Notes: generated from the letters alone by a model not told the origin. Positions 38,722-50,105 are shown, numbered from the stretch's first letter. The stretch is DNA of 64,000 bases from Brachionus manjavacas (GCA_019054805.1 JAHQIY010000009.1:3782001-3846000); one strand, 5' to 3'. Numbers and translations are program-made.

Positions 38722-40212
38722 TTGTTTGAGATGATAAAATTCTCGAAAAATCTTCTTAATCTAGTTTTACTTATTAGTCTTATCTTCTCATTTTGTTCCA
38801 ATGACATATTTGAAGAGACCACTGACTTTAATGAGGAAAATGAAGATTTTACGTTTGAAGATACCACAATTGAAGATACCACAATAGATGATTTTGAAAC
38901 GTCACCTGAAACTGATGAAATATTTAAGGAAACTTCGGAGCAAGATTCAACCTCTTCTATCAAAATTACCACTCAAGAATCTACAAGAGAAGGAATCAAT
39001 GCTACCACTGTTGATGCAACCACCAATGCTTTGACTAACGCTACCACTTTTGATGCAACCACCAATGCTTTGACTAATGCTACGATTGCTAAAAGCACTG
39101 CACAAGAAACAAGTTCGGTTGATTCATCTTCTGAGTCAAATAGAGGGACCAGTGATTCAGTGGCGCTTACAACTCAGGCAGTAGGAACTTCTAGTTTGTC
39201 AATTCAATGGTCTCAATTAATTGTCGAAACAACATCAATAAGAGCAACTTTGCAAGCCGAAGAAAGTCCAGAATCGTCATTTAACACAAGAATACAAATG
39301 AATGGCATTGTTAGAAATAGGCGCATACGAACAGAGAAAAGAGTTGTGGTTCAGTTGGAAAGAATTCTGTTTATCGAAGATGTGAATGTGACCAATATTG
39401 AACAAGCTTTGTTAAAGTCAATAGGATTTGAATCTTTTTTTAATGTTACCAAGTAAATTGAATTGTTGGGCATAAAAAAAAAATTATTTTTTTTTAATAG
39501 CGAAGGAAATGATGAATATTCAATTGGCTTTACTACTGATATAAATACATCAGTTAATTCTGAATTAACTCTTGATGAAATTATATTGAAAATTGTGCAG
39601 AACTTGAAAAGAGATGAAGGCATTATCCAGGCAGAAGCAAATAAGGTCGGCTTTGATTTGAGTGTTGACACTTCTAAGACTGTTATTTATGGTAAATTTT
39701 TTATAAAAAAAAATTCTGATATTTCACCCTAAACAGACGTTTATTTACGAAAAATGCAAAAAAATCCTTAGGCTAAATCTGTCTTTTTATATTCCATTTG
39801 AACTTTAATGAGCTGTGTAGAAAAAAGATTATAAGATTATATTTTTTGATTGGGTTTTATGCTCGAAAGAAATTCGATGAAAAGAAGTGAAAAATATTTT
39901 GTTTAAAAATTTTAGTCATTTTGACATTAAACAATCAAACTTACGATTACAATTATTATAAGTTGATATTTTGAATTTTAATTTTTAGCAACCGAAACTT
40001 TAGTCATAAATGGAATTCCTTATATTATCATTTGCGAAAAAACACTTGATCAAACGCAAATGTCGTGTCAACAAGGCACGGTTGAAAATGGAACAATTAC
40101 AATTGAATTAACAAGTGAAGTCGATTTAGAATCATTTGCTTATTCTCCAAACATTTCAAGATTTTTGCTAATTCTGGTCACCAGTACTCTTTCTTTCCAA
40201 ATAATTCATTAA
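38722..40212 (+). CDS. Secreted Thr/Ser-rich, probably membrane- or GPI-anchored protein, three exons
   Basis: Exons 38722-39452, 39501-39691 and 39989-40212 are joined by GT-AG introns of 48 and 297 bp. The frame closes exactly at TAA, giving 381 residues. The signal peptide begins at Met1 or more likely Met4 (MIKFSKNLLNLVLLISLIFS). Residues 28-165 are acidic and rich in Thr/Ser with a duplicated 13-residue unit ATT(V/F)DATTNALTN, a mucin-like stalk. Residues 190-355 form a mixed, presumably folded domain (ERILFIEDVNVTN, SELTLDEIILKIVQNL, INGIPYIIICEK) that I do not recognise; two Cys (CEKTLDQTQMSC) may form a disulfide. The protein ends with a hydrophobic stretch FLLILVTSTLSFQIIH, suiting a GPI signal. 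Not assigned to a family. Confidence 0.75.
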
Positions 40213-40359
40213 AATTTTAATAAAAAATGGAGCACAAATTTTGGTAAAAAAAAGCTCGTAATCAAAGTTTTTGATTAATACTTTTATTTAAAAAAAAATT
40301 ATACATACATTTAATTTTTTAATAATAAATTTTTAAATGAGATTAAATTTTAAACTAAA

Positions 40360-40700
40360 AAATGAAATTTACTTGATAATGTATTTGGAAATCTTTCGAA
40401 ATTTCGAGCCTAAAATTTTTGACTTGGAATTTTTGCACCTAATGTATCCTACTAATATTGATGGAAAAAGCAGAATTGAAGCAGCTTTATAATTAATCAA
40501 GCTTGAAAATGGGAAAAGTCACTCAATAACTTGTGATCTTAATGATAAATTGTACAAACTTTACCATCAAGGATCAACAATAATTATATGCTTTCTCTAT
40601 TTTTTCTTTTATTTTCTTTTAAAGAATAAAATTTTGAATTTATTGATCATGCTTCATTGATTTGCTTGTTAACAAAGATTGTAGGGTTAAAAATAGAATA
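40360..40700 (+). pseudogene. Decayed paralogue of the SDR dehydrogenase
   Basis: The nucleotide sequence parallels exon 1 and exon 2 of the gene at 52844. ATCAAGCTTGAAAATGGGAA, GTGATCTTAATGATAAATTG and AAACTTTACCATCAAG are in the same order, followed by an intron-like segment and GATTTGCTTGTTAACAA. Stops and lost motifs make it non-functional. The intron position is conserved, so this is a DNA-level duplication 12 kb upstream of the active copy. Confidence 0.7.
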
Positions 40701-41175
40701 TTTTTTTTTTCTATCAGATCAAGCAATTAAAAAATCACTAAAAGTATAAACTTTGAGTCTTATAATCATGACTTGGATATTAATTATCTGTGTAATTGTG
40801 TTTCTTAAAATTCACTCATATTATTGATTAATTAATTATTTAATAATAATCTTGAAATTCTAGGTATGGATTTCACCTAAAGGATGATCATTAATCTTTG
40901 CTGTTTCTCTTATAAGATTTTAAGAAACCCAGAATCACTTCTTCCACTCTAAACTCGACTTATTGTGAACGAATCTCTTGACAAACCATATAGTTTTTAG
41001 ATATAGCAATTAACTTTATACTCTAGGAATCCTAGGGTTTAATTTTTTTGGTGAGTTAACATTTTCTTTCTTTTTTTCTAAATTTATAAATCATTCTTCA
41101 CTGAATGATCTTGATCTAAATTTCTCTCGATTTAGACAAAGAAAAATTAATGATGTAAATCTACACTTAATTGAG
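40701..41175. other. AT-rich spacer, nothing recognised
   Basis: No coding or repeat structure could be supported. Confidence 0.35.
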
Positions 41176-41183
41176 TTTATTAG

Positions 41184-41522
41184 GGCAATGTGAAATATTA
41201 GTACAAAAAGTAAAAACGCTTTAATTTTTTTTCTAATTGTGTGAAAATGGTTCTGTAAACAGTACAATATTGTACAATTTTTTTAGAAACGAATACCAAG
41301 CTCTGCAAAAACTCTGCAATTTATTGCATATATTAATCATATATTTTTTGATGGTGTGCATTTTACAGAAAAATGCAGAGTTTTTGCAGAGCTTGGTATT
41401 CGTGTCTAAAAAATTTGTACAATATTGTACTGTTTACAGAACCATTTTTACACAATTAGAAAAAAAATTAAAGCGTTTTTACTTTTTGTACTGTAATTTT
41501 TGTACTAATATTTCACATTGCC
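41184..41522. mobile_element. Fold-back MITE of family C with perfect 8-bp duplication
   Basis: Ends GGCAATGTGAAATATTAG and its inverse, with arms of about 150 bp that are almost perfectly complementary across the element (shared GTACAAAAAGTAAAAACGC, GGTTCTGTAAACAGTACAA and CTCTGCAAAAACTCTGCA) and a spacer of about 55 bp. The flanking octamer TTTATTAG is identical on both sides (41176-41183; 41523-41530). The frame at 41237-41530 is only palindrome sequence. Confidence 0.85.
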
Positions 41523-41554
41523 TTTATTAGAATATTTCGCTAATTTGACATATA

Positions 41555-42844
41555 GTCAAACGAGGTAAAACGGTGAATTCTTTTATTTTATCGCTGATTA
41601 TTTGTGAGATTTATTTTTTTTTCGAAAAAAATATAAACTAATAAAGAGAATATTGTCTTTAATTAAAAAAAACTTTTTTTAAAATAAAAGAACGGTTCAA
41701 AAGTTATAGTTAAAATAAAATAAGATCTATCATTAACGTTTCAACGCTTACATTGGGTATATCCGTGAATTACATAAATTCAAGCAATTAAAATACAAAA
41801 AAAAGTATAAGAAAATATATGTATCCTATTTTAAAACAAAATTTATCTATTTAGAACACTTTTTTGAACAAAAAAATTCCATAGTTAAATCAAAGCCTCT
41901 TGGAAGGCATTTCCCACAAGACCAATTGCTACATTTCTCACAAGAAATCCATTTGTTTTGATTTGTTTTGACTTTTCCAAATACTGTTTTACATGTGAAA
42001 CAACTTTTTTGTCATTCAGTGGAGATATTTCAATTTCAGACTCTTCTTCATCTTCATCATCACTGATTATTGCCACTTTTTTCCTCTTTTTGTTCAACTT
42101 TTTTACCTCTTCATCTTCTAATTGTTTCAAAACTTGATTCTCAGTCAAAACTTCACCGTACTTTTTTATAATCCTCATTTTTTTTACGTTTTCTCTTTAT
42201 TTGCTGATTGTAGATGTTGAAGAACAGATTGAACAAATAACAAATTCTTTAGGGATCCATGTGGTAGCACCTTTACATTTGCAGGTCTTTTATACTTATC
42301 ATTGCTTCAGTCGTTAAGTGTTGAATATGGAATGTTAAAGCGCACAGAAGCTTGATGTTTGTTTAATTTTTTAGCTTCAATTTCGGCAATGGCTATTTGT
42401 AAAGTTTCTTCGCTATAAGCTTTTTGGGTTTTTTGGAAGTTACTTCTCGGCATTTTTAAAAAGTTTTTTTTTTTAAATATCAATCAAAAATCCCATTTTT
42501 TTCTTAGACTTATTTTATTTTAAAATAACAGAAAATAGGTTAAGATTTTGAATTTTTCAATAAGAAATTCGTAATCAGCATCAAAAAATACATTCAACAG
42601 TGTTCTTTGTTCAAATTTTTACCAATTATCAAGAAAGTTTTTTTTTGAGGATCGGCGTTTTCTTTTTAGTAGCGAAGATTAGTCGTTTAAATGAAATTTA
42701 AAAAAAATAAAAAATTCTTTTTTATTGGTCATTTTTATTAACAAAGACATTCTTTATATTCTTTTTTTTATTTAATAGAAAAATTTTTTTCAAAGAAAAG
42801 TTTTAGTCATTCAAAGAAGAATTCACGGTTTTACCCTTAATTAC
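41555..42844 (-). mobile_element. Internally deleted pogo-like element with psq-type DNA-binding domain
   Basis: The ends are inverted copies sharing GGTAAAAC(C/G)GTGAATTCTT about 8 bp inside each terminus, and TA occurs at both borders (41553-41554; 42845-42846). The minus-strand coding remnant is 41885-42453. The neighbouring fold-back MITE is 30 bp away. Confidence 0.6.
41885..42453 (-). pseudogene. pogo/psq-type transposase remnant
   Basis: It starts MPRSNFQKTQKAYSEETLQI, then AIAEIEAKKLNKHQASVRFN and IPYSTL, a psq-type helix-turn-helix as in pogo and jerky/Tigger relatives. A stop follows, then a lysine-rich acidic C-terminal part (KLNKKRKKVAIISDDEDEEE) ending NVAIGLVGNAFQEALI. The DDE domain is absent. 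Confidence 0.65.
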
Positions 42845-42849
42845 TATAG

Positions 42850-43670
42850 ATCATATCTTTAATTTCCTCAAATAAGTAAAATACTAAAGAAATCAAACTT
42901 AGAGTAAACCAAATTGCCTTTATCTCTCCTTCTCTTTTTCCGTGTTTTATTTAATTTTGTTTATTTAAATTTATAATATTTCAAAGATTAAAATATTTTG
43001 ATTTTAATTATAAAATTTAAAAAATGAATAAATGAGTTTGTTCACCATGTTCGCATGAAAGACTAATGACTTTGAACGAATTGATATAAAAAATAAGTAA
43101 AAATAAAAAATAAGTAATTGCTATCAAGTCGAACTTAATTAAATGGTCCATCATGACGTCCCGTATAATAAGTTCCATAACATTGCTCGGAAGCGATGTC
43201 AGGAAGACTTGTGGGTAGTTTACTGCCTCGGTTCTACATCCTTTCTCAAATAATTGCGTTGTATACGTTGATACGAAAAAATTTGAGTTTACAAGAGAAT
43301 GAAGTTAAGCTTTAATTAATTGGTTGATTAAATATGCACAATAGATATTTAATAGATATTTAATCAATGCACAATATTTGATAGGAGAACTTTTAAGGGT
43401 CACATTTGTAAAAGACTAGTTTTTTAAAATTTTTCCCGATAGTTTCTAAATTTTATTGAGACAGCAAATAATTATTAGATCGAACCTAAATTGACTAAAT
43501 TGACTAAATTAACTTTTTCTAATTTCAATCAGTTAAATTTTTATTTCTCTTAAAATAAAAATTATATTAATATTTTTTTATTTTTATATTTTTATTTGAT
43601 TTTAATTTTTTATTGACATCGCACGAATTAATCATTAATCTTTAAAACTATTTATTTATTTTATTTATTT
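42850..43670. other. AT-rich region with one coding-like patch
   Basis: On the minus strand 43275-43120 is open and reads EAVNYPQVFLTSLPSNVMEL and IIRDVMMDHLIKFDLI, with higher GC than its surroundings. It may be an exon or fossil of an unrecognised gene. The rest holds nothing I can support. Confidence 0.25.
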
Positions 43671-43675
43671 ATTTC

Positions 43676-44240
43676 ACTGAACGCCTTAAAGGCGATGTAA
43701 AAAAAAGATAAATATTTAATATAATTGTTAATGTTTTTTAATTTCAATAATTATTATTCATTTTGTGCTCTCTTTTATATTCAATTTTTTTTCCAACTAT
43801 CTGAGAAAATCTACCATCAAATCGACCCAGGAGAAATCCACAATAAAATCGAGTAAGGAGGCAAGAAGTACACTCCAGCAGCGATGGAACCCCTCATCTA
43901 GGTAAACAGATTCTACATCTTGATTTTTGAGTGTGTATTATTTTTGTTAAAAAGCTTTGGTTATTTCGATAAGTATTTTTTTGCAGGTATCATTTCCCAT
44001 TTTTCTTAAGCATTCCTCTATTGAGTCGCTTATACCATTTGTTTCTTTCTTCATTAAGTCCTTTTTTTTTTAATTCTACAAGTTGCAGTATTTTTTGAAC
44101 TTCAGTTTTATCTTCTTCCAAACATTCAAACATTTCTTTAGTTATTGCTTTGTTGCTAAACTCTTCTTTTTTGATGGGACTTTTTTCAAACTCTCTAAAT
44201 AAACCAAATGTAAGTTTATTACTAAAGAGCCTTTGAACAA
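43676..44240 (-). other. LINE-like tail and unknown minus-strand coding remnant
   Basis: 43676-43700 has an ACGCCTTAAAGGCG hairpin beside AAATA repeats, like the (AAATA)n LINE ends. On the minus strand 44240-43998 is open: NKLTFGLFREFEKSPIKKEE ... LEEDKTEVQKILQLVELKKK, ending GMLKKNGK and a stop. It looks like the C-terminus of some transposon protein, but I cannot name it. Confidence 0.3.
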
Positions 44241-44479
44241 AGCCAATTTCTCTTTTAAAAGTTTATTTTTCATCTTTTCGATATGATATGAAATATCTTA
44301 AATAGTTTTAATGCTTTTTAATTGTTGACCAACCTCCTTGATTTTCTATCAATTTAATTATTATCTAGATTTTAATTTAAATTAAATATAATTTTATTTT
44401 ATATTTTCAATTTTAACTTTTTTTAAATGTTCAATGTAATTTTGATATTTTACCATTTTTTACTATTAGATTGATTACA

Positions 44480-44687
44480 TTTTACAATTTTTACGCAAAT
44501 TATGGTATTTTTTTTTACATAATATCGAATGATAAAATAAATACATATTTCTTTTTAAAAGTGCCAAATTATTTCAATTTTTTGGACATTTTTTTTTTAC
44601 ATAAATTTACGTAAAATGTTCGAAATTCACCAAATTTTACGTAAAATCTAGTAAATTTACGTTTTTACTAAATCCGGAACACCACTG
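44480..44687. mobile_element. One terminus of a hAT-like element
   Basis: Read inward from 44687 the sequence starts CAGTGGTGTTCCGGATTTAG and is followed by repeated TTTACGTAAA units, a common hAT end design. The opposite terminus was not found, so the extent is unknown. Confidence 0.4.
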
Positions 44688-45712
44688 TAGATATAAATTA
44701 AAATCCTTTAAAAGCTAAAAAGGAATTACGGTTAAATTAATTGATGATAATTTTTACAGTAAGTTTGTTTTTTAATTTAAACAAAATAAAATTACTTTTC
44801 ACTCAATCATTTTTAAATCAAGCTTATTACAAAATTCAAATAAAATAAATAAGAAAATTTTTAAAAAGATCACTCTAAATTAATCAAATAATTTCAAGCC
44901 TAAAAAATAATTTTAAACCTAGAAAGATGAACATAAAGTAATTTAAATTAGGATTTTTAGAATTTTTAGGATTATTTTTAAAATAAAAAATATTCCTTTT
45001 TCTCTGATTCGAATTTTTGACCAAGAGCAAGAAGACATATGAAAGCTTATTTTGAAGCTCTTGAGACAATGTTTAAAAATGTATAATTGCTCCTTATCTA
45101 TCCTAGTGGATAATGAAGAGGTGCTCATCTCTTTTTCAAGTAAATTTTTGAGCAAGGGCTTCGATCTGACAAAGAGGCCACTGCATCGAGTTGATCGTCT
45201 TCACTCTAATTATTACACTGTCGAAAATGGTCCCCCTATTTTTATGTAGTGATGTTGGTTTTGCTTGGAATTTTTTCAAAATTTATTCGAAAATAATTAA
45301 AAATTCAAAAAATCGGCTTTTTTTTGGCATTTTCATTTTTACCAATTTTCGAATTGTCTTGTTTAGTCTTCTACATAATTCTGTCGAACTTTTCCTCCTA
45401 GCCAAAAAACAATTAAACAATTTCTTTAAGTAAAACAACAAAGCTACTAAAGTTGAAAAATGCTTTCAAACATTCTTCAAAATTCTGAAAAAAATTGATT
45501 ACAAAAATTGGCTAAATTTTTATTTTATTTTTGCTAAAGTATAAGGAATCCTTTTATTTTCTTTAATTTATAAAATATTTATTGCAAATATTTTTTTTTT
45601 TTTAATTTTATTAAATTTTTTTCGTAATTGATTAAACACTTTATTTTAGTAGTAGTAGTAGTAGTAGTTTTGACTGTAGCTGGCTAGCCAGCGAGTGTGC
45701 TGATAAGGCACA

Positions 45713-48616
45713 CTATGACAGCTGATGTGATTGATTGCTGCTCATCCAGCAATCAATGCCTGCTTTAAAGCTGTTAACATTAGGGGCTTCAACTAATTGA
45801 TTTGGCAGTGAGTTCCATATGTTAGCGGTTCTGTTGAAAAAAAAAGTTATCTCTATGTTGGAGCCTCGAAATTTCTTTGTGATATTTGAAGCAGTGACCT
45901 CTTCCTTGGATTTTGGTGACATTAAAATTGTTGATTTTTTCAACCAATTCTATTCCATGCATGAACTTGTATAATTGAATTAGATCACCTCTTTTTCTTC
46001 TTTCCACCAGATTTGGAATGTTTAAAGCCTTCAATCTGCTTTCATACGGTTTGTTTCTAATTGAAGAAACAAATTTCGTAGCTCTGCGTTGAATCCTCTC
46101 AAGATTCTCACAATCCGACTTAAGAAATGGAGACCATACAGGCACAGCAAATTCCAAAAGAGGACGAACAAAAGTTAAATACAATGATCTAAATAACTTA
46201 CAATCAAAACGAGCGAATGATTTCCTGATGCGACCCAACATTTGATTTGCTTTGTTTGTAGCCTCTATCACTTGATTTTTCCATTTGAGATTTGTATTGA
46301 AGATAACTCCAAGATCTCTTTCGGTTTCAGACGTTGACAACTGTTTACCATTAATAAAATAAGTGAATTTTTTGTTTTTATGACCGTAATGCATAACCAC
46401 ACATTTTGATGTGTTGAAGAGAAGAAGCCAATCTTGAGTCCACTTGAAAATTAAATCTAAATCTGATTGAAGTTTCACTGCGCTTATTTCTGATACGGTT
46501 TGCGAGAATATTTTTGTATCATCTGCATACATTTTGACAATATTCTCTATTCCTTTTGGTAGATCATTGATATACAAAACGAACAAAAGTGGACCAATCA
46601 CTGATCCTTGTGGTACACCGCTAAAAATCTCAACCCAATCCGACAAAATTTCACCTTGAACAACTCGTTGTCTTCTATTTTTCAAGAAAGCTTCAATCCA
46701 TTTTAGTGTCAGACCATCAAAGCCATACGCTTTCAATTTAGCTATTAGTCGTCTGTGCGGAACAGTATCAAATGCTTTGGCAAAATCTAGCAGAATTACA
46801 TCAGCAGGAATACTTTTGTCTAGACTCATTGAGATGAAATCTAGAGTTTCCAAAAGATTAGATGTACATGACTTTTTCCTGACAAATCCATGCTGTTCTT
46901 TAGATATAATATTGTTCTTATAAAGATAGTCTTCCATTTTAGTTCTTATTATGCTTTCCATTATTTTGCACGGAATTGAAGTTAAAGACACGGGACGATA
47001 ATTGCTGGCCGTTGATTTATCACCTTTTTTAAACAATGGAGTAATATTTGCTGATCTGAATTGTATTGGAAGCTGACTATTAGATAAAGACTTTCTGAAA
47101 ATTAAAGTTAAAGGAACAGTAAAGGCTTCTGCACATTTTTTTAGCAATAGCGGATGAAGCTTGTCTACACCACATGATTTATTTTGATTAAGGTCTTGTA
47201 ATTTTTTATAAACCAATTCATAACCTATATCATTTGGTTCAATGTCAACATATTCTGAACAGTTTTCATTTAGTTCAGCTACAAAAGGTGGAAGCTCCCC
47301 ATCTTGTTCAATAACAAAAACATCTTGAAAACATTTATTTAGTAGATTTGATATCTCTTTCGGTTCTTGCGTTAATTCATTGTTTGACTTCTTTAATACT
47401 TTGATTGATTCTCTGATTACTTGTTGATCATTTAGATATTTGTATAATAATTTTGGATTCTTCTTAGCTTTATCCACTAAATTTTGTTCATAAGTTAGTC
47501 TGGCTCTTTTTATTTCCGAAGAAACTAATTTACAGATACTTTTGTAATCATTATAAAGATTCATATCCTTCCAGTTACATGAACAGTTCCTGTATCTAAG
47601 ATTTTTCTTATTCCTAATTAAGATTTTGAGATCATCTTTTATCCAAGGTTTTGAGAACTCATTGTACATTTCCTGAATATTTAAATTCTCAAATAAGTGC
47701 ACCCAATCAATATTTGATAAAAAATCAGAAATTTTTTCAAAGTCAGCTTTACTATAAAGAAATTTTTCAATAATATATGATTCCTTACTAACCTTGTTTT
47801 TGAGAACAAAATTGAAAAAGATGACCAGATGTCCTTTATTAATGTTACCAAGCACAAATTTTGTATCGATTGCATACACACTGCCAGACTGAGTCGTGAA
47901 AATCAAATCCAAAGTGTTGACAGCTTTTTCGTTTGACATTTGAAATGTTGGAACATTTACATGCTGATATAAAAAGTGTCGCTTAGCGTCTCGCTGAATT
48001 TATGTTCGATGCCATTTTCGTTTAAGATTTCTGAAACACAGCCATTTGACCAGATGATCGATGGAAAGTTAAAATCACCCATTATTAGAATATCCTTAAA
48101 ACCTCTTTCATCCACATAGTCCTTAGCTTGTTTGAAGACTAAATCAAAATCGTTCATATCAACAAAATCGTTTGGCCTATAAAGACAGCCAACTAAATAC
48201 TTTTCACAGTTAAAGTTAACAACTACCCAAATTTGTTCTATTTTACTTAAATTAAAACCTGCATCATTTAATTCAAATGAATCGATATTTTCATCAATGT
48301 AGAGACATACACCCCCGCCTCTGCGTCCATCACTTCTGTCCTTTCTGTACAAATTGTATCCTTTAATGTTTGCATTTGAGTTGCTCTTAAACCAAGTCTC
48401 ACTAACTGCCACAATTTGTTGACCAAATGTTTCAATAACAACACTGAATTCATCGAGTTTATTGTCCAAAGAAGTAGCATTTAAATACATACATTTTAAA
48501 GATTCGAGATTATCCACACGTGATGACGCTTTTGATGAACTATTATTGCTTCTTGAATTTGACGATCTGATTTCCACGGATGCCATATCGAAAGGGCGAG
48601 TCTTGTGAAAGACCAT
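45713..48616 (-). CDS. LINE ORF2: APE endonuclease and reverse transcriptase, two frame breaks
   Basis: The endonuclease part (48616-47957) shows NATSLDNKLDEF, AVSETWF, KDRSDGRRGGGVCLYID, LYRPND and IMGDFNFPSIIW, the APE-type boxes including the SETW Glu and GDFN Asp. The RT part (47939-45822) shows NYRPVSLTSIPCKIMESIIR, EQHGFVRKKSCTSNLLETLD, LLDFAKAFDTVPHRRLI, FSGVPQGSVIGPLLFVLYI, MYADDTKIF (catalytic YADD), CVVMHYGHKN and ERDLGVIFNTNLKWKNQV. The ORF2 C-terminus (ANIWNSLPNQLVEAPNVN) is in another frame (45943-45713). Breaks lie near 47985 and 45845. It ends with TAG at 45713-45715, inside the conserved CATAG motif of the 3' fold. Jockey/CR1-like group by layout. Confidence 0.9.
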
Positions 48617-49299
48617 TATTTGCTTCGTTTCTTTGTTTCCTCAATTCATAGTCTAAAGCTCTTTCGGTTTCAGTCAAATCTGGACTAAGATAAATAGATT
48701 TGAAATTATTTGAATCTCGCAACTTTTTGGCTGCTAGGAGTAGTGGATTTCTGTTTGCTTCTTCTTTGAGTTCTACTAGAATTGGGCCTGGTTTACTTTG
48801 GTCTTTCGATCTCAAGCGTCTTGAATACGCTGGCTTGACATCACCTTTTCCAATAGTGGTCAAAATTTGTTTGATTTTTTCTTCATCTTCTGCCCTCCTG
48901 TCTGTTAGAATCTCTTTCTTTGATTCTGGCACACCATAAATGATCACATTTTTTTCTTTTGATTCTTTCATTCATTTCGCTGATGGTTGCATTTGCTACA
49001 GCTATCTGATCGGCTGGTTTTTTTGCATTTTTTGTCCCTTGTTTTACAACTTGAACCCACTGACTACTGATGTTGGATGAGTTTGCTGTTTTATTTGCTG
49101 CTGCCAATTCAGATTTCAATTTGTTTATTTCAATGTCTTTCTCAATTTCTCTTTCCTCTAGTTGTTTCACATGATTTGAAAGCTCCAGGACGAATTTCGA
49201 AATATTACCGCACCATTCATGCAAAGTTTTTGAATGCCCAGATACGGTACCCTGTCCAAACGTTGGCCAGTTTGTTTCAAGCAAAAAATTTGAGTCCAT
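48543..49299 (-). CDS. LINE ORF1 nucleic-acid-binding protein, one frame break
   Basis: It starts at 49299 (MDSNFLLETNWPTFGQG). Next comes a coiled coil (VKQLEEREIEKDIEINKLKS, then ELAAAN), and then an RRM-like core beginning KNVIIYGVPES with SRRLRSKDQSKPGPILVELK and a C-terminal basic segment. The arrangement coiled coil plus RRM-like domain is common for LINE ORF1 chaperones. A one-base excess in the A run near 48960 separates the two frames (49299-48883 and 48971-48543). Confidence 0.75.
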
Positions 49300-49711
49300 T
49301 TGACAAAAACTGCGTGCTTTTTATTTATTTTTGCTTACTTGTGCTTTTTTTTTCCTTACTTTTGGCTTACGTGTGCTTATATTTTGGTGTGTTCTTTTTT
49401 TTTTTTTTTTTTTTTTAATTTATTCTAGACGAATCTTTTTCAATAAATCATTTAATGAATTATTTTTTTTATTAAATAAAAATTTATTTGAATAACTTAA
49501 ACCGAAAATAAAATTTTCAAATACAACCGAATTTTGGTTTAATAATTTCTGGCTAACCGGACATTGGTAAATCAAAATTTACAATATTGGTTAACCAAGC
49601 AGTCCATAACCAACATCACTATTTTTATGATGAAAGAGGTTTAAACATTCGCCTGGTGTGATTCTAGATAGTTTTATACCATTTTTAGAAGTCAAAGGCC
49701 AACTTAAAAAT

Positions 49712-49850
49712 TAAAAAGCTTTACATTTTTTTAAATCATTATGTATAATGTTTATATCATAAAGTGATTTTTTAGATTCAAGTTCAAGAAATAAAAGGTT
49801 GGAGAAGAGACCCAACCAGAAAAACAAAAAAAAAAACTTTTTTTTCAAGT
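49712..49850 (-). repeat. Dispersed 140-bp repeat, copy 2
   Basis: Reverse complement of 37806-37945 with only a few differences, mostly in the A and T runs. It lies just outside the right target duplication of the hAT-like element. Confidence 0.6.
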
Positions 49851-50105
49851 TTACCAACGAATTGGTGAAAATTTTTGATCATTGAAGATTCAAAAAAGCA
49901 TTGTTTGATATTTTGAAAAAAGAGTATTCGAAATAATTGCTCAAATATTTTAATTTAAAATTTAAAATTGTTTTTGATGCCATGAAGACTTGTCAAATTT
50001 AATTTTTTTTTAATTTGTTCAGTTTAAAATTTTTTGCTTTAATAAAAAAAATATGTAATTGTATTATTAAATTTAATTTAAAAAAGAATTTTTATTAATT
50101 TTTTA

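Larger units (their letters stand above)
45646..49420 (-). mobile_element. Nearly full-length LINE with ORF1, endonuclease-RT ORF2 and structured 3' end
   Basis: The order on the minus strand is a 5' leader (49420-49300), ORF1 (49299-48543), ORF2 overlapping it by 74 bp (48616-45713), a folded 3' tail (45723-45674) and a (CTA)n end (45668-45646). It is inserted in the element 45247-49621. TTTATT on both sides may be a short target duplication. The coding is intact except for three single-base frame breaks, each in or beside an A/T run. Confidence 0.85.
45247..49621. mobile_element. Non-autonomous hAT-like element interrupted by a full LINE
   Basis: TIRs TAGTGATGTTGGTTTTG and, inverted, TAGTGATGTTGGTTATG lie at 45247 and 49621, flanked by the identical octamer TTTTTATG (45239-45246; 49622-49629). 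Removing the LINE (45646-49420) leaves about 600 bp of AT-rich, non-coding DNA, a typical MITE-sized element. Confidence 0.8.

Noticed and set aside
41237..41530. 97-codon plus frame
   Set aside because: It lies entirely inside the fold-back MITE and simply reads through the palindrome.
48700..49418. Plus-strand frames opposite LINE ORF1
   Set aside because: Antisense to a convincing ORF1; no independent motifs.
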